From Mesorhizobium mediterraneum (GTDB taxonomy: Bacteria > Pseudomonadota > Alphaproteobacteria > Rhizobiales > Rhizobiaceae): 64,000 bases of DNA. The DNA lies in NCBI RefSeq assembly GCF_002284565.1, contig NZ_NPKI01000012.1:124001-188000 (forward strand). Direction: 5' to 3'. A program made the position numbers and the translations under genes. The notes under the pieces were generated by a model that made no database searches, was not told the origin of the DNA, and saw only the letters and a list, made by a program, of their open reading frames with translations. Positions 1-8,416 of the stretch are shown here, piece by piece (the stretch's first letter is position 1; every line of letters begins with the position of its first letter).

Positions 1-30
1 GAGTAATGCCACGCCTTGACAGCGCCTGAT

Positions 31-44
31 GTGCCGATCGGCAC
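31..44. promoter_or_regulatory. 14-bp perfect palindrome upstream of the aldehyde dehydrogenase
   Basis: The sequence GTGCCGATCGGCAC is its own reverse complement and lies 68 bp before the aldehyde dehydrogenase start. This is what a dimeric repressor site can look like. No regulator gene for it is visible in the window, so the role is inference. Confidence 0.3.
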
Positions 45-111
45 AGGGACGGCATGGCACAAGGCTTTAACCGACGCCACATGAGCGACGGCATCTGGAA
101 AGGGACAGAGA

Positions 112-1623
112 ATGACGATTGCGAAGGAAACAGCCGGGCTACTGGCGAAACTGGGTGTTGCCGAGGCCGCGCTTTCGGGCGGTGATCTAATCGTGCGCAG
201 CCCGGTCACGGGCGAGCAGATTGCCGCGCTGAAGACGATCTCGCCGGCCGATGCGGCAAAGACCATCGACAAGGCCCATATGGCCTTCCAGGCGTGGCGT
301 CTGGTGCCAGGGCCGAAACGCGGCGAACTGGTGCGGCTGCTCGGCGAGGAACTGCGCGCACACAAGGCCGAGCTTGGCCGGCTGGTGTCGATCGAGGTCG
401 GCAAGATCCCGTCCGAAGGGCTCGGCGAAGTGCAGGAGATGATCGACATCTGCGATTTCGCCGTCGGCCTCTCCCGGCAATTGTACGGCTTGACCATCGC
501 CACCGAGCGTCCGGGTCATCGCATGATGGAGACCTGGCATCCGCTGGGCGTCGTCGGCGTCATCTCCGCTTTCAATTTCCCGGTCGCGGTGTGGTCGTGG
601 AACGCAGCGCTGGCGCTGGTTTGCGGCGACGCGGTGGTGTGGAAGCCGTCGGAAAAGACGCCGCTGACGGCGCTCGCCTGCGAGGCGATCTTCAAGCGTG
701 CGGCAGAACGTTTCGGCGATGCTCCGGAAGGCCTGACGTCGGTGCTGATCGGCGACCGCGCTGTCGGCGAAATCCTGGTCGATCATCCCAAGGTGCCGCT
801 GGTTTCGGCCACCGGCTCGACCCGCATGGGCAGGGATGTCGGTCCGCGGCTGGCGAAGCGCTTTGCCCGCGCCGTGCTGGAGCTCGGCGGCAACAATGCC
901 GGCATCGTCTGCCCGACGGCCGATCTCGACATGGCCTTGCGCGCCATCGCCTTCGGCGCCATGGGCACGGCCGGCCAGCGCTGCACGACGCTGCGGCGCC
1001 TGTTCGTGCATGAAAGCATCTATGATGCCTTGGTTCCGCGCCTGAAGAAGGCCTATGAAAGCGTCTCGGTCGGCAATCCGCTGGAGACATCAGCGCTGGT
1101 CGGACCGTTGATCGACAAGGCAGCATATGATGCCATGCAGAAGGCATTGCAGGAGGCGGCTTCGCAAGGCGGCAAGGTGACCGGCGGCACACGGGTGGAG
1201 AACGGCCATCCCGACGCCTATTACGTGCATCCGGCGCTGGTCGAGATGCCCAAGCAGGTCTCACCGGTTACCGAAGAAACCTTCGCGCCGATCCTCTATG
1301 TGATGAAGTACTCGGATTTCGACGCCGTGCTCGACGAGCACAATGCGGTCGGCGCGGGGCTGTCGTCGTCGATCTTCACCCGCGACTTGCAGGAATCCGA
1401 GCGCTTCCTCGGCGTCGACGGGTCCGACTGCGGTATCGCCAACGTCAACATAGGCACATCGGGGGCTGAGATCGGTGGTGCCTTCGGTGGCGAGAAGGAG
1501 ACCGGCGGCGGCCGCGAGAGCGGCTCAGATGCTTGGAAGGCTTACATGCGGCGCGCCACCAACACGGTGAACTATTCGAAAGCGCTGCCGCTGGCCCAAG
1601 GCGTATCCTTCGACATCGACTGA
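112..1623 (+). CDS. amaB: Aldehyde dehydrogenase, antiquitin (ALDH7) type; probable aminoadipate-semialdehyde dehydrogenase
   Basis: A cytosolic NAD-dependent aldehyde dehydrogenase of 503 residues, full length for the superfamily. The stretch around the active site (ATGSTRMGRDV, LELGGNNAGIV, GTAGQRCTTLRRL) is characteristic of the ALDH7/antiquitin group. That group oxidises alpha-aminoadipate semialdehyde / piperideine-6-carboxylate in lysine catabolism. The catalytic nucleophile is Cys291 in GQRCTT and the general base is Glu257 in LELGG. The ATG at 112 is preceded by a purine-rich AAAGGGACAGAG ribosome-binding site. The gene stands alone; the usual lysine aminotransferase or LysR partner is not beside it. 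The substrate is inferred from family only. Confidence 0.87.
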   Translation: MTIAKETAGLLAKLGVAEAALSGGDLIVRSPVTGEQIAALKTISPADAAKTIDKAHMAFQAWRLVPGPKRGELVRLLGEELRAHKAELGRLVSIEVGKIPSEGLGEVQEMIDICDFAVGLSRQLYGLTIATERPGHRMMETWHPLGVVGVISAFNFPVAVWSWNAALALVCGDAVVWKPSEKTPLTALACEAIFKRAAERFGDAPEGLTSVLIGDRAVGEILVDHPKVPLVSATGSTRMGRDVGPRLAKRFARAVLELGGNNAGIVCPTADLDMALRAIAFGAMGTAGQRCTTLRRLFVHESIYDALVPRLKKAYESVSVGNPLETSALVGPLIDKAAYDAMQKALQEAASQGGKVTGGTRVENGHPDAYYVHPALVEMPKQVSPVTEETFAPILYVMKYSDFDAVLDEHNAVGAGLSSSIFTRDLQESERFLGVDGSDCGIANVNIGTSGAEIGGAFGGEKETGGGRESGSDAWKAYMRRATNTVNYSKALPLAQGVSFDID

Positions 1624-1630
1624 GAACTCC

Positions 1631-1661
1631 GATCGTGGCGGTCGCAATGGCCGCCACGATC
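1631..1661. terminator. Hairpin between convergent genes
   Basis: A perfect 11-bp stem (GATCGTGGCGG paired with CCGCCACGATC) with a 9-base loop starts 8 bp after the aldehyde dehydrogenase stop. It has no T-run, so it is either a bidirectional, partly Rho-dependent terminator or an RNA-stabilising hairpin. Confidence 0.5.
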
Positions 1662-1674
1662 GCCATGTTGCTCT

Positions 1675-2559
1675 CTATTCCGGGGTTCCTGGATTGTGAA
1701 AGCAATTCTGGAAGGCCGCATCGATGATCGCGAGCTTCACGGCCTGGGCGGTCATGTATTCCTGATAGAAATGGTTCGACACCCACATGACCGAATGGCC
1801 CCGCTGACCCAGCCAGCCGATGCTGCCGAGGTTTTCGGCGTCGCGCAATTTGCGTGAAAGATGGGTGCGGGAAAGCTTGAGCCAGTTTGCGAAGTCTCCG
1901 ATCGAGACAATGCCGGTCGGAATTCGGTCGAGGCCGGCATGGTCGGGATCGACGCCGGACATCAGCCAATCCATGACGACGCCGCCGTTGTTAAGCCAGG
2001 TGAACAGGGAAAAGGTCTGTTTCGGCTCGCGCACGGCGTGGGACGAAAGCAGGCCATCCGCCACCAGCGGCTGCAATCTGGCAAGCGCGTCCGGTCTCGC
2101 GGCGAATGTGGTCAGTCGACTTCCGCCGTCGAGACTATCCAGCGTTCTCAGATGGGCAAAGACCCATCCGGCGAGCGTTTCCAGAGTGGTCGCAGCCGGC
2201 TGCAGGGGGCGGACCCTTCTGTCTCTATTCGTCGACAGATCACGAATGAAATTGTAGTGCAGCATCTCCTTTATGAAAGCGTCGGCGGTGTTGCGGCTGG
2301 CCACCGAACAGCGGTGTATCATGTCGATAAAACGTGTGGTCGTCAGTCCGGTGCGATCGTCATGTGGTTGCCGTCTGAAGTGCAAGGCAAGACCGATGTG
2401 AGCCATCAGCCAGCGCTGCTGCGTAGCGAACACGGAAGCGAGCCGCGGGTTGGCTTCGTAGGCCTGGAGCAGCATCTGCGACTGAGCCCGAACTGACCGA
2501 CGAAATGCCGGACGGCAGGCAATATCTTCCAAGTTTAGCGCCATCCTCGCCGAGCCCAA
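1675..2559 (-). CDS. Uncharacterised protein with a possible winged-helix DNA-binding region
   Basis: A 294-residue soluble protein with no signal peptide or membrane segment, not recognised by family. Residues around 205-255 (SIGDFANWLKLSRTHLSRKLRDAENLGSI, given here only as its pattern) read like a helix-turn-helix followed by a recognition helix. The N-terminal half (RFIDMIHRCSVASRNTADAFI) may be a second helix-turn-helix. The frame opens with TTG at 2559, preceded by GGAAGG at good spacing; an ATG at 2544 is the alternative. It is convergent with the aldehyde dehydrogenase. Best guess is a transcriptional regulator of the MarR-like kind, but this is inference. Confidence 0.55.
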   Translation of the reverse strand: MGSARMALNLEDIACRPAFRRSVRAQSQMLLQAYEANPRLASVFATQQRWLMAHIGLALHFRRQPHDDRTGLTTTRFIDMIHRCSVASRNTADAFIKEMLHYNFIRDLSTNRDRRVRPLQPAATTLETLAGWVFAHLRTLDSLDGGSRLTTFAARPDALARLQPLVADGLLSSHAVREPKQTFSLFTWLNNGGVVMDWLMSGVDPDHAGLDRIPTGIVSIGDFANWLKLSRTHLSRKLRDAENLGSIGWLGQRGHSVMWVSNHFYQEYMTAQAVKLAIIDAAFQNCFHNPGTPE

Positions 2560-2757
2560 TCAAGCCTTCCAATGGCGAACACCGATCACGGCTTCAGCCT
2601 TCACGGCTATGTCCAGAGGCTGGCGGATAACTGCCATATAGCGCAAAAAGTTGCCAACCGTTATGGCTGTCACGCTAAAACTGATACGCGGGCCGTGAGC
2701 ACTTTTAATCGGCGCTGGTGGCTCTATGCAGCGGCTGACGTGGCCCACAGTATGTCG

Positions 2758-2786
2758 TTGAAACGTCACCTGTGCCGACCCATATA
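2758..2786 (+). promoter_or_regulatory. Sigma70-like promoter of the candidate sRNA
   Basis: TTGAAA (2758-2763) and CATATA (2781-2786) are separated by exactly 17 bp. Transcription would start near 2793. The elements match the housekeeping consensus at five of six and four of six positions. Confidence 0.5.
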
Positions 2787-2792
2787 CCGATT

Positions 2793-2888
2793 GCGTCGGA
2801 TGTTTTCCTCCCATTGCGTCCGGCGCGTTCCCCTCTGGAGGTTTTAAACCTTCATGCTTGGCCGGACTTTTACAGTCCGGCCTTTTTT
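2793..2888 (+). ncRNA. Candidate trans-acting small RNA
   Basis: The interval between a 17-bp-spaced promoter and a perfect Rho-independent terminator is about 95 nt and codes for nothing recognisable. Near its 5' end it has an apparently unpaired pyrimidine stretch TTTTCCTCCCATT that is complementary to ribosome-binding sites. Further on there is a small CCTCTGGAGG fold. An exposed CCTCCC or CTCCCA loop plus a 3' terminator is the architecture of rhizobial anti-Shine-Dalgarno sRNAs such as the AbcR and MmgR groups. Membership of a known family cannot be decided by eye. Confidence 0.5.
2860..2888 (+). terminator. Strong Rho-independent terminator
   Basis: GGCCGGACT (2860-2868) pairs perfectly with AGTCCGGCC (2874-2882) across a 5-base loop and is followed by six T residues. 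No recognised plus-strand gene precedes it within 1 kb, which is why an sRNA is proposed. Confidence 0.85.
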
Positions 2889-3064
2889 CTATTGGTCCTG
2901 TGAAGCCAGCGCGCACGGGCGCCCAATCAGCATAATGAGCTCGAAGAGCGAGAAAATGGCCGGGCCATTTTCGTCACACTCGACAGCGACGTAGGTGCGG
3001 CAACGGAAGCTGCCATTTTGTCAGGAAATCCACTAGGCTCGGCTGGTTTGCGAGACGGCGAGAG

Positions 3065-4180
3065 ATGCCCGACCTGAAACAAATGCCCGATATGAAACAG
3101 ATGAGATTGCTCGGCATCGTATCTGCGACGGCGATCGGTCTGTATGTCTGCTATCTCTTGGCGTTGCCTTTTTTGCCCGCATTGACCTGGGCGCTGGTGT
3201 TGGCAATCATCCTGTATCCGGCTCATCGGCGGGTCGGGGAAAGGCTCAGGAATCAAAACCTGGCTGCACTGGTATCGGTGAGCGTCGCGGCGATTGCCGT
3301 CGGCCTGCCGCTCATCTTCGTGGCACAGCAGCTTGTTCGCGAGGCGGTAAACGGCGCTACCTATCTGGAGGAGGTCATCCGGGGTTGGAACGCAGACGGC
3401 TTCATGTCGAACTATCCCAGGCTTTCGGCCGTTGCCCAGTGGATCGAGAACCAAGTCGATCCGGCCGGTACGGTCGCCGCATTGGTACAATGGCTGACGG
3501 GACAAAGCACATCGCTTTTGCGCGGCTCGATCAATCAGGCCGTGATGTTCGTGCTGACATTCTATCTGCTGTTCTATTTTCTGCGGGACCGCGAACCCGC
3601 TCTGCGCGGGATCGAGGGTCTCTCGCCCCTGCGTGCACCGGAGACGGCATACATACTGTCCCGCCTTGCCGAGACGGTACATGCGATCCTGATAGGCACC
3701 GTGTTTGTCGCCGCTGTGCAGGGAACGCTGGGCGGCCTGATGTTCTGGTGGCTGGGCCTGCCAACTCCGGTCTTCTGGGGTCTGGTAATGGGACTTCTTG
3801 CCATCGTGCCAGTGCTCGGCGCATTCGTGATCTGGGTGCCGGCAGCGATCTATCTCGCGCTGGAAGGGGCTTGGGCGAGCGCGGCGATACTGACCATCTG
3901 GGGCGGCGTCATCGTCGCCGGCATCGACAATCTGCTCTATCCGATGCTTGTCGGGAGCCGGCTGCGGCTCCACACGGTGGTGGCCTTTATCGGCGCGGTC
4001 GGTGGCATCGTTCTCTTTGGAGCATCCGGGCTCGTCCTTGGCCCTGCGGTGATCGCGGTCACCATCAGCCTCATTGACATCCTCAAGAAACGATTGAACG
4101 ACCAACCCGAGGCGGAACCGGGGCCAAGGCGCGACACAAAGCCATCACGTCAGTCCGGAGCCGCGCCCAGCCGTGAGTAG
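3065..4180 (+). CDS. AI-2E family (YdiK/PerM-type) membrane permease
   Basis: A 371-residue polytopic inner-membrane protein. Two hydrophobic helices near residues 17-55 are followed by a long amphipathic loop (residues about 85-160). Five or more helices then follow, including the family-typical LTFYLLFYFLRDRE and GLLAIVPVLGAFVIWVPAAIYL stretches. Family members export small molecules or act in salt/proton antiport; the substrate is unknown. The start follows GGCGAGAG at 5-bp spacing. The hydrophilic C-terminal tail overlaps the 3' end of the convergent ABC exporter by 31 bp. Confidence 0.85.
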   Translation: MPDLKQMPDMKQMRLLGIVSATAIGLYVCYLLALPFLPALTWALVLAIILYPAHRRVGERLRNQNLAALVSVSVAAIAVGLPLIFVAQQLVREAVNGATYLEEVIRGWNADGFMSNYPRLSAVAQWIENQVDPAGTVAALVQWLTGQSTSLLRGSINQAVMFVLTFYLLFYFLRDREPALRGIEGLSPLRAPETAYILSRLAETVHAILIGTVFVAAVQGTLGGLMFWWLGLPTPVFWGLVMGLLAIVPVLGAFVIWVPAAIYLALEGAWASAAILTIWGGVIVAGIDNLLYPMLVGSRLRLHTVVAFIGAVGGIVLFGASGLVLGPAVIAVTISLIDILKKRLNDQPEAEPGPRRDTKPSRQSGAAPSRE

Positions 4181-5904
4181 GCACCGCCACGCGCGACCAG
4201 TTCATCATGCGGACCTTGTTCGACGATGCCCGTTTCGGCGACCACCACGATGCGATCGGCATTGCGAATCGTCGCCAGCCGATGCGCGATCACCAGTGTC
4301 GTTCGGCCCTGCGCAAGCTCTGCCAGCGACTGCTGGATCTCCCGCTCGGTCTGCGTGTCGAGTGCCGACGTCGCCTCGTCCAGGATGAGGATTGTCGGGT
4401 TCTTCAGGAACATACGCGCGATCGCCAGGCGCTGCTTCTGACCGCCCGACAGTTTTACGCCACGCTCGCCAATGATCGTATCGAGGCCTTCCGGCAGAGA
4501 AGCGATGAGTTCGTTGAGGCGCGCGCGGCGCGCGGCCTCGACGATCTCGCTTTCGATCGCGTCCAGCCGGCCGTAGGCGATGTTCTCGCGGATCGTGCCG
4601 CCAAACAGGAACACGTCCTGCTGCACGATGCCGATCTGGCCGCGCAACGAAGCCAGCGTCATGTCGCGGATATCCAAACCGTCGATCGTGATGGCGCCGC
4701 TGTCGACCTCGTAAAAACGCGGCAGCAGCGAGCACAGGGTCGTCTTGCCGGCGCCTGACGGCCCGACGAAGGCGATGGTCTGTCCCGCTGTTATGTCAAG
4801 ATTGATGTTCTTCAAAACCGCCCGTTCGCCGCTATAGCCGAAGGTGACATCCCGGTAGCTGATGTCACCTCGGAGCGTCGGTGCATCAACCGCGCCAGGC
4901 CGATCCGCGATGTCGGGCTCGGTGTCGAGGAGAGCCGCATAGCGGCGGAATCCGGCGATGCCTTTCGGATAGGTTTCAATCACCGAATTGATCTTGTCGA
5001 TCGGCCGGAAGAACACGTTGACCAGGAGCAGGAAACCAACGAAACCGCCACCGGAAAGTTCGCCGCGCAGCACGAGGTAGCTTCCGGCGATCATTACCAC
5101 CAGCTGGATCAGCCGCATGCTCATGTAGCTCAGCGACGTGCTGGCCGCCATGATGCGATAAGCATCGAGCTTGGTCTTGCGGTAGCTGGCATTGTCACGC
5201 GCGAAAAGATTGCGCTCGTGGTCTTCATTGGCGAAAGCCTGCACCACCCGCATGCCGCCGACGTTCTCCTCGATGCGAACATTGAAATCGCCGACCCGCC
5301 CGTAAAGCGCCTGCCAGTTGCGCGTCATGCGCGCGCCGTAGCGGCTCGTCACCCAGGCGACCAGCGGAACAATTGCCGCCGTGATCAGTGCAAGCTGCGG
5401 ATTGACCACGAACATCAGCGCGAAGGCGCCGAGGAAAGTCATGATCGCGATGAACAGGTCTTCCGGGCCATGATGGGCGACCTCGCCGATTTCCTCCAGA
5501 TCCTTGGTGACGCGGGCGATGAGGTGGCCGGTCTTGTGGTTGTCATAGAAGCGGAACGAGAGCTTCTGCAGGTGATCGAAGCTCTTCCGGCGCATCTCGG
5601 TCTCGATGTTGATACCGAGCATATGACCCCAGTAAACCACGACCGCCATCAGCCCGGTGTTCAGCACATAGATGGCAAGCAGGCCGGCCGACGCAGCAAG
5701 GATCAGCAGCCATTGCTGGCTCGGCAGCAGTTCGTCCACGAACACCTTGACCGCCATCGGGAACCCGAGCTCCAGCATGCCAGACAGAACCGCACAGCAG
5801 AAATCCAGGATGAACAGACCCTTCCAGGGGCGGTAGTAGGAGAAAAATCTAAGAAGCATTGGAACCGCTTTTTCTGGCTCGAAGGTCTGGATTGCCAGGA
5901 GCAT
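4150..5904 (-). CDS. ABC exporter, fused permease and ATPase
   Basis: A 584-residue half-transporter that would work as a dimer. Residues 30-310 form a six-helix exporter transmembrane domain. Residues 340-575 form the nucleotide-binding domain with Walker A GPSGAGKTTL, signature LSGGQKQRLAIARM, Walker B ILILDEATSALD and the switch His in VIAHRLATI. This is the MsbA/multidrug group (ABCB type), whose substrates include lipids and drugs; nothing here fixes the cargo. The ATG at 5904 is used, but an in-frame ATG at 5859 (MLLRFFSYYRPW) would remove a charged 15-residue leader and fits the family start equally well. Confidence 0.87.
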   Translation of the reverse strand: MLLAIQTFEPEKAVPMLLRFFSYYRPWKGLFILDFCCAVLSGMLELGFPMAVKVFVDELLPSQQWLLILAASAGLLAIYVLNTGLMAVVVYWGHMLGINIETEMRRKSFDHLQKLSFRFYDNHKTGHLIARVTKDLEEIGEVAHHGPEDLFIAIMTFLGAFALMFVVNPQLALITAAIVPLVAWVTSRYGARMTRNWQALYGRVGDFNVRIEENVGGMRVVQAFANEDHERNLFARDNASYRKTKLDAYRIMAASTSLSYMSMRLIQLVVMIAGSYLVLRGELSGGGFVGFLLLVNVFFRPIDKINSVIETYPKGIAGFRRYAALLDTEPDIADRPGAVDAPTLRGDISYRDVTFGYSGERAVLKNINLDITAGQTIAFVGPSGAGKTTLCSLLPRFYEVDSGAITIDGLDIRDMTLASLRGQIGIVQQDVFLFGGTIRENIAYGRLDAIESEIVEAARRARLNELIASLPEGLDTIIGERGVKLSGGQKQRLAIARMFLKNPTILILDEATSALDTQTEREIQQSLAELAQGRTTLVIAHRLATIRNADRIVVVAETGIVEQGPHDELVARGGAYSRLGAAPD

Positions 5905-6104
5905 GCCTATGCGAGGGTGTCAATTCCGGCATTCTCGAAAGGGCGGGACATAACGGTGGAAGCGGCCGACACCGGCGCATCGACCGAGCCGGATGGCGCA
6001 GAGCATGATGTGACGATGGACGGTGATGACCTGTTCGCGCAGGCGAAAGTAGCGCCTGATGGCTTACGGCGCTCTCATCGGACGAACGGGATTGGGTTCT
6101 AGAC

Positions 6105-7406
6105 CTAAAGACTTGGAAGACCGTATCGCTCGCGAAGGGTGCGGCTACCCCCAGCGTCGAAACCTTCCGAACGCTCCAGCAAAGGCATCACATCATCCAT
6201 AAAGCTTTGCAGGTCGGCGGGCATGACGGGCGCCATGACATTGAAGCCGTCGGCCGCTCTGCCCTCGAACCATTGCTGCATCGTGTCGGCGATGTCGCGG
6301 CCATTTCCGACGGCAAGCAGATGACCGCGGCCAGCTGCGAGGCGCATGAGCAACTGGCCTAGTGTCAGCCTGTCCCGCCTTGCGATTCCGACCAGCACGC
6401 CGACCCGGCTCTGGCTGGACTGGTTCGGCCGTGCGCTCGACAGGGGCGGTAGCGGCGCGTCGAGCTCGGCATTGGCTAGATCCTCGCCGAGGAATTCGCC
6501 GAGTTTGGCAAGGACATGGTCGGTTACGGTAAAGCCATTCAGCGCGGCCAGCCGCTCTTCTGCTGCTTGCCTGGTATGAGCGACGATCGGCACGATCCCC
6601 GGAAAGACCAGGATCGTGTTCGGATCGCGCCCGACGGCGGCGGCTCGTGATTTGACGTCGCGATAGAAGTCCTGCGCTTCCGTCAGCGTCGCCTGTACGG
6701 TGAACACGATGTCGGCGTAACGAGCGGCGAAGGCGCGGCCAGCTTCCGACGAGCCGGCCTGCGCCAGGAGCGGCCGACCTTGGGGCGATCGCGGCACGTT
6801 GAGCGGGCCCGCGGTGCGCACGAACGGACCGGCGTGATCGACGGGCCGGACCTTGTCAGGATCGAAGTATCGCCCGGCGGCCTTGTCCGGCGTCCGCGCA
6901 TCGGGAGCCCAACTTTGCCAGAGCGCTATGGCTGCGTCGACCACGTCGGCTGCGCGGGCATAGCGCTCGTCATGCTCCGGCATGGCGTCCAGTCCGAAGT
7001 TACGGGCCTCGAGCACGTTGGACGAGGTGACGATGTTCCAGCCCGCACGGCCTTTGCTGATGTGGTCGAGAGAGGCGAAGCGCCGAGCAAGGTGGAAAGG
7101 GTGATCGAAGCTGGTCGATGCAGTTCCGATCAGTCCGATCCGGCTGGTGACGGCGGCGAGCGCCGACAGAATGACCAGGGGATCCATGGCGTCGGAAAGA
7201 TGCCGATCAGCGCCGCTCTGCAAGGCCAGCACGTCGCCGAGGAACAGGGCGTCGAAATCGGCAGCCTCCGCGCGGCGGGCAATATCGACCCAATAGTCGA
7301 GGCTGGTCGAGGCAAGCGGGTCGCTTTCGGGCAGGCGCCAACCGGCCTCGTGACTACCGAGGCCAAAAATCACGGCATTGAGATGCATGCGCCGCGGCGG
7401 GCTCAT
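6105..7406 (-). CDS. LLM-class flavin monooxygenase (NtaA/SnaA/DszA group), last gene of a TPP-riboswitch operon
   Basis: A 433-residue TIM-barrel flavin-dependent monooxygenase of the bacterial-luciferase superfamily. It shows the group pattern WVDIARRAEAADFDALFLGD near the N-terminus, then GRAGWNIVTS and EHDERYARAADVVDA. These enzymes use FMNH2 supplied by a separate reductase to hydroxylate substrates such as nitrilotriacetate, sulfones or pyrimidines. The ATG overlaps the stop of the ThiY-like gene as ATGA, so it is translated with the thiamine-precursor transporter. A role in oxidising or trimming an imported pyrimidine or thiamine breakdown product is inference from that linkage. Confidence 0.85.
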   Translation of the reverse strand: MSPPRRMHLNAVIFGLGSHEAGWRLPESDPLASTSLDYWVDIARRAEAADFDALFLGDVLALQSGADRHLSDAMDPLVILSALAAVTSRIGLIGTASTSFDHPFHLARRFASLDHISKGRAGWNIVTSSNVLEARNFGLDAMPEHDERYARAADVVDAAIALWQSWAPDARTPDKAAGRYFDPDKVRPVDHAGPFVRTAGPLNVPRSPQGRPLLAQAGSSEAGRAFAARYADIVFTVQATLTEAQDFYRDVKSRAAAVGRDPNTILVFPGIVPIVAHTRQAAEERLAALNGFTVTDHVLAKLGEFLGEDLANAELDAPLPPLSSARPNQSSQSRVGVLVGIARRDRLTLGQLLMRLAAGRGHLLAVGNGRDIADTMQQWFEGRAADGFNVMAPVMPADLQSFMDDVMPLLERSEGFDAGGSRTLRERYGLPSL

Positions 7407-8416
7407 TTTTCGTCGGCCAGGTAGGCGTTGCTGTAATAGGCTGCGAAATCGGGTTGTTCGCCGACCGGGTTTCCATCGCCGTCGCGCAGGATTCCCGCCT
7501 TGAACAGGTAGTCGCCAATAGCCTCCATCTTTGCGGGATCGATCGTCCCGATCGCGCCGGTGGGGCTTTGCAAATAGTGGCCGTCGACCAGCGCCTTCAG
7601 TGACGCTTCGATCAGCGAACGGTCGGTCAGCACGTCGCTGTTTGCTGCGATCAGCATATCAGCCGCTTCTTGCGGATGTTCGACGGCGAAGGCATAGCCG
7701 CGCCTGGTCGCGGCGATGAACGCGGATGCCGTGTCCTTGTTCTTCTCGAGGTAGGCTCGGCTCGAGCCAATGAAATTGGTGTGTTGGTCGGGCACGCCGA
7801 AATCCGCGTAGCGGAAGGCGCGCTGTGCCTTGCCCTCAAGTTCCGCTTTGATCCCCTCCCAAGTATAGACTTCGAGGGTAAAATCGACTGCGCCATTGGC
7901 CAGGGCCTCATAGGCGGAGGTGCCCAGCGTCACTGTCTCGAATTTGCCGTCGCCGCCGTCATGGCGGATGATGGTGCCGATCAGCGCATTCTCCCAGGCG
8001 CTGCCGAAACCGCCATAGGTCAGGCCGTCCAGGTCCCTGGGGGATTGTATATCGGCGCGGTCCGCATTGAAGGCCAGCCTGCCGGTTTCCGTCTGCATGA
8101 TGGCGTAGGTGGCGACGAGGTCGGCGCCGGCCGTGCGTTGGGTGAACAATCCTATGGATCCCAGTATACCGAAATCGGCCACGCGGTTGGCGATCAGCGT
8201 ACCGGCCGCAGTGTCGGTATAGGGCAGGATCTGCACGTCGAGCCCGGCCTCAGCGTAGAAGCCTTTCTCCCGGGCGACATAGAGTCCGACATGGTTTGTG
8301 TTCGGCGTCCAGTCGAGAGCGACGGTGACAGTCTGCTGGGCACAGACGGATGTGACGGGTCCGAGCCCGGTGATCAATGCGGCAGCGATGAAGAGGCGTC
8401 TTGAAAGCATGGTCAT
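7403..8416 (-). CDS. thiY: ThiY-like ABC substrate-binding protein (NMT1/THI5 family) for a thiamine pyrimidine precursor
   Basis: A 337-residue periplasmic binding protein with a signal peptide (MLSRRLFIAAALITG up to CAQQ). The mature start VTVALDWTPNTNHVGLYVAREKGFY is the signature of the NMT1/THI5 pyrimidine-binding family. ThiY of this family delivers formylaminopyrimidine or HMP-type precursors to ThiXZ. The start at 8416 was chosen because its ATGA overlaps the stop of the ATPase gene. The frame runs on upstream, but only through the ATPase gene. The riboswitch upstream of the operon independently supports a thiamine role. Confidence 0.87.
   Translation of the reverse strand: MTMLSRRLFIAAALITGLGPVTSVCAQQTVTVALDWTPNTNHVGLYVAREKGFYAEAGLDVQILPYTDTAAGTLIANRVADFGILGSIGLFTQRTAGADLVATYAIMQTETGRLAFNADRADIQSPRDLDGLTYGGFGSAWENALIGTIIRHDGGDGKFETVTLGTSAYEALANGAVDFTLEVYTWEGIKAELEGKAQRAFRYADFGVPDQHTNFIGSSRAYLEKNKDTASAFIAATRRGYAFAVEHPQEAADMLIAANSDVLTDRSLIEASLKALVDGHYLQSPTGAIGTIDPAKMEAIGDYLFKAGILRDGDGNPVGEQPDFAAYYSNAYLADEK

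Larger units (their letters stand above)
2560..3064. other. Intergenic region, 505 bp, carrying a candidate sRNA
   Basis: There is no convincing gene here. Frames of 91 codons (+) and 118 codons (-) are open but lack ribosome-binding sites and family features. The region contains a promoter-like pair and a strong terminator, annotated separately, that together delimit a roughly 95-nt transcript on the plus strand. Confidence 0.5.

Noticed and set aside
2572..2847. 91-codon ORF ending just before the strong terminator
   Set aside because: It has no ribosome-binding site, its sequence looks random (rich in His, Arg, Trp), and an internal promoter and terminator better explain the region as an sRNA.
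2927..4105. 392-codon open frame on the minus strand
   Set aside because: It lies opposite the AI-2E permease; the composition (Cys, His, Gln, Arg-rich) and lack of any motif indicate a shadow frame.
5218..6102. 294-codon plus-strand frame opposite the ABC exporter
   Set aside because: A His/Arg/Glu-rich antisense shadow of the well-supported exporter gene.
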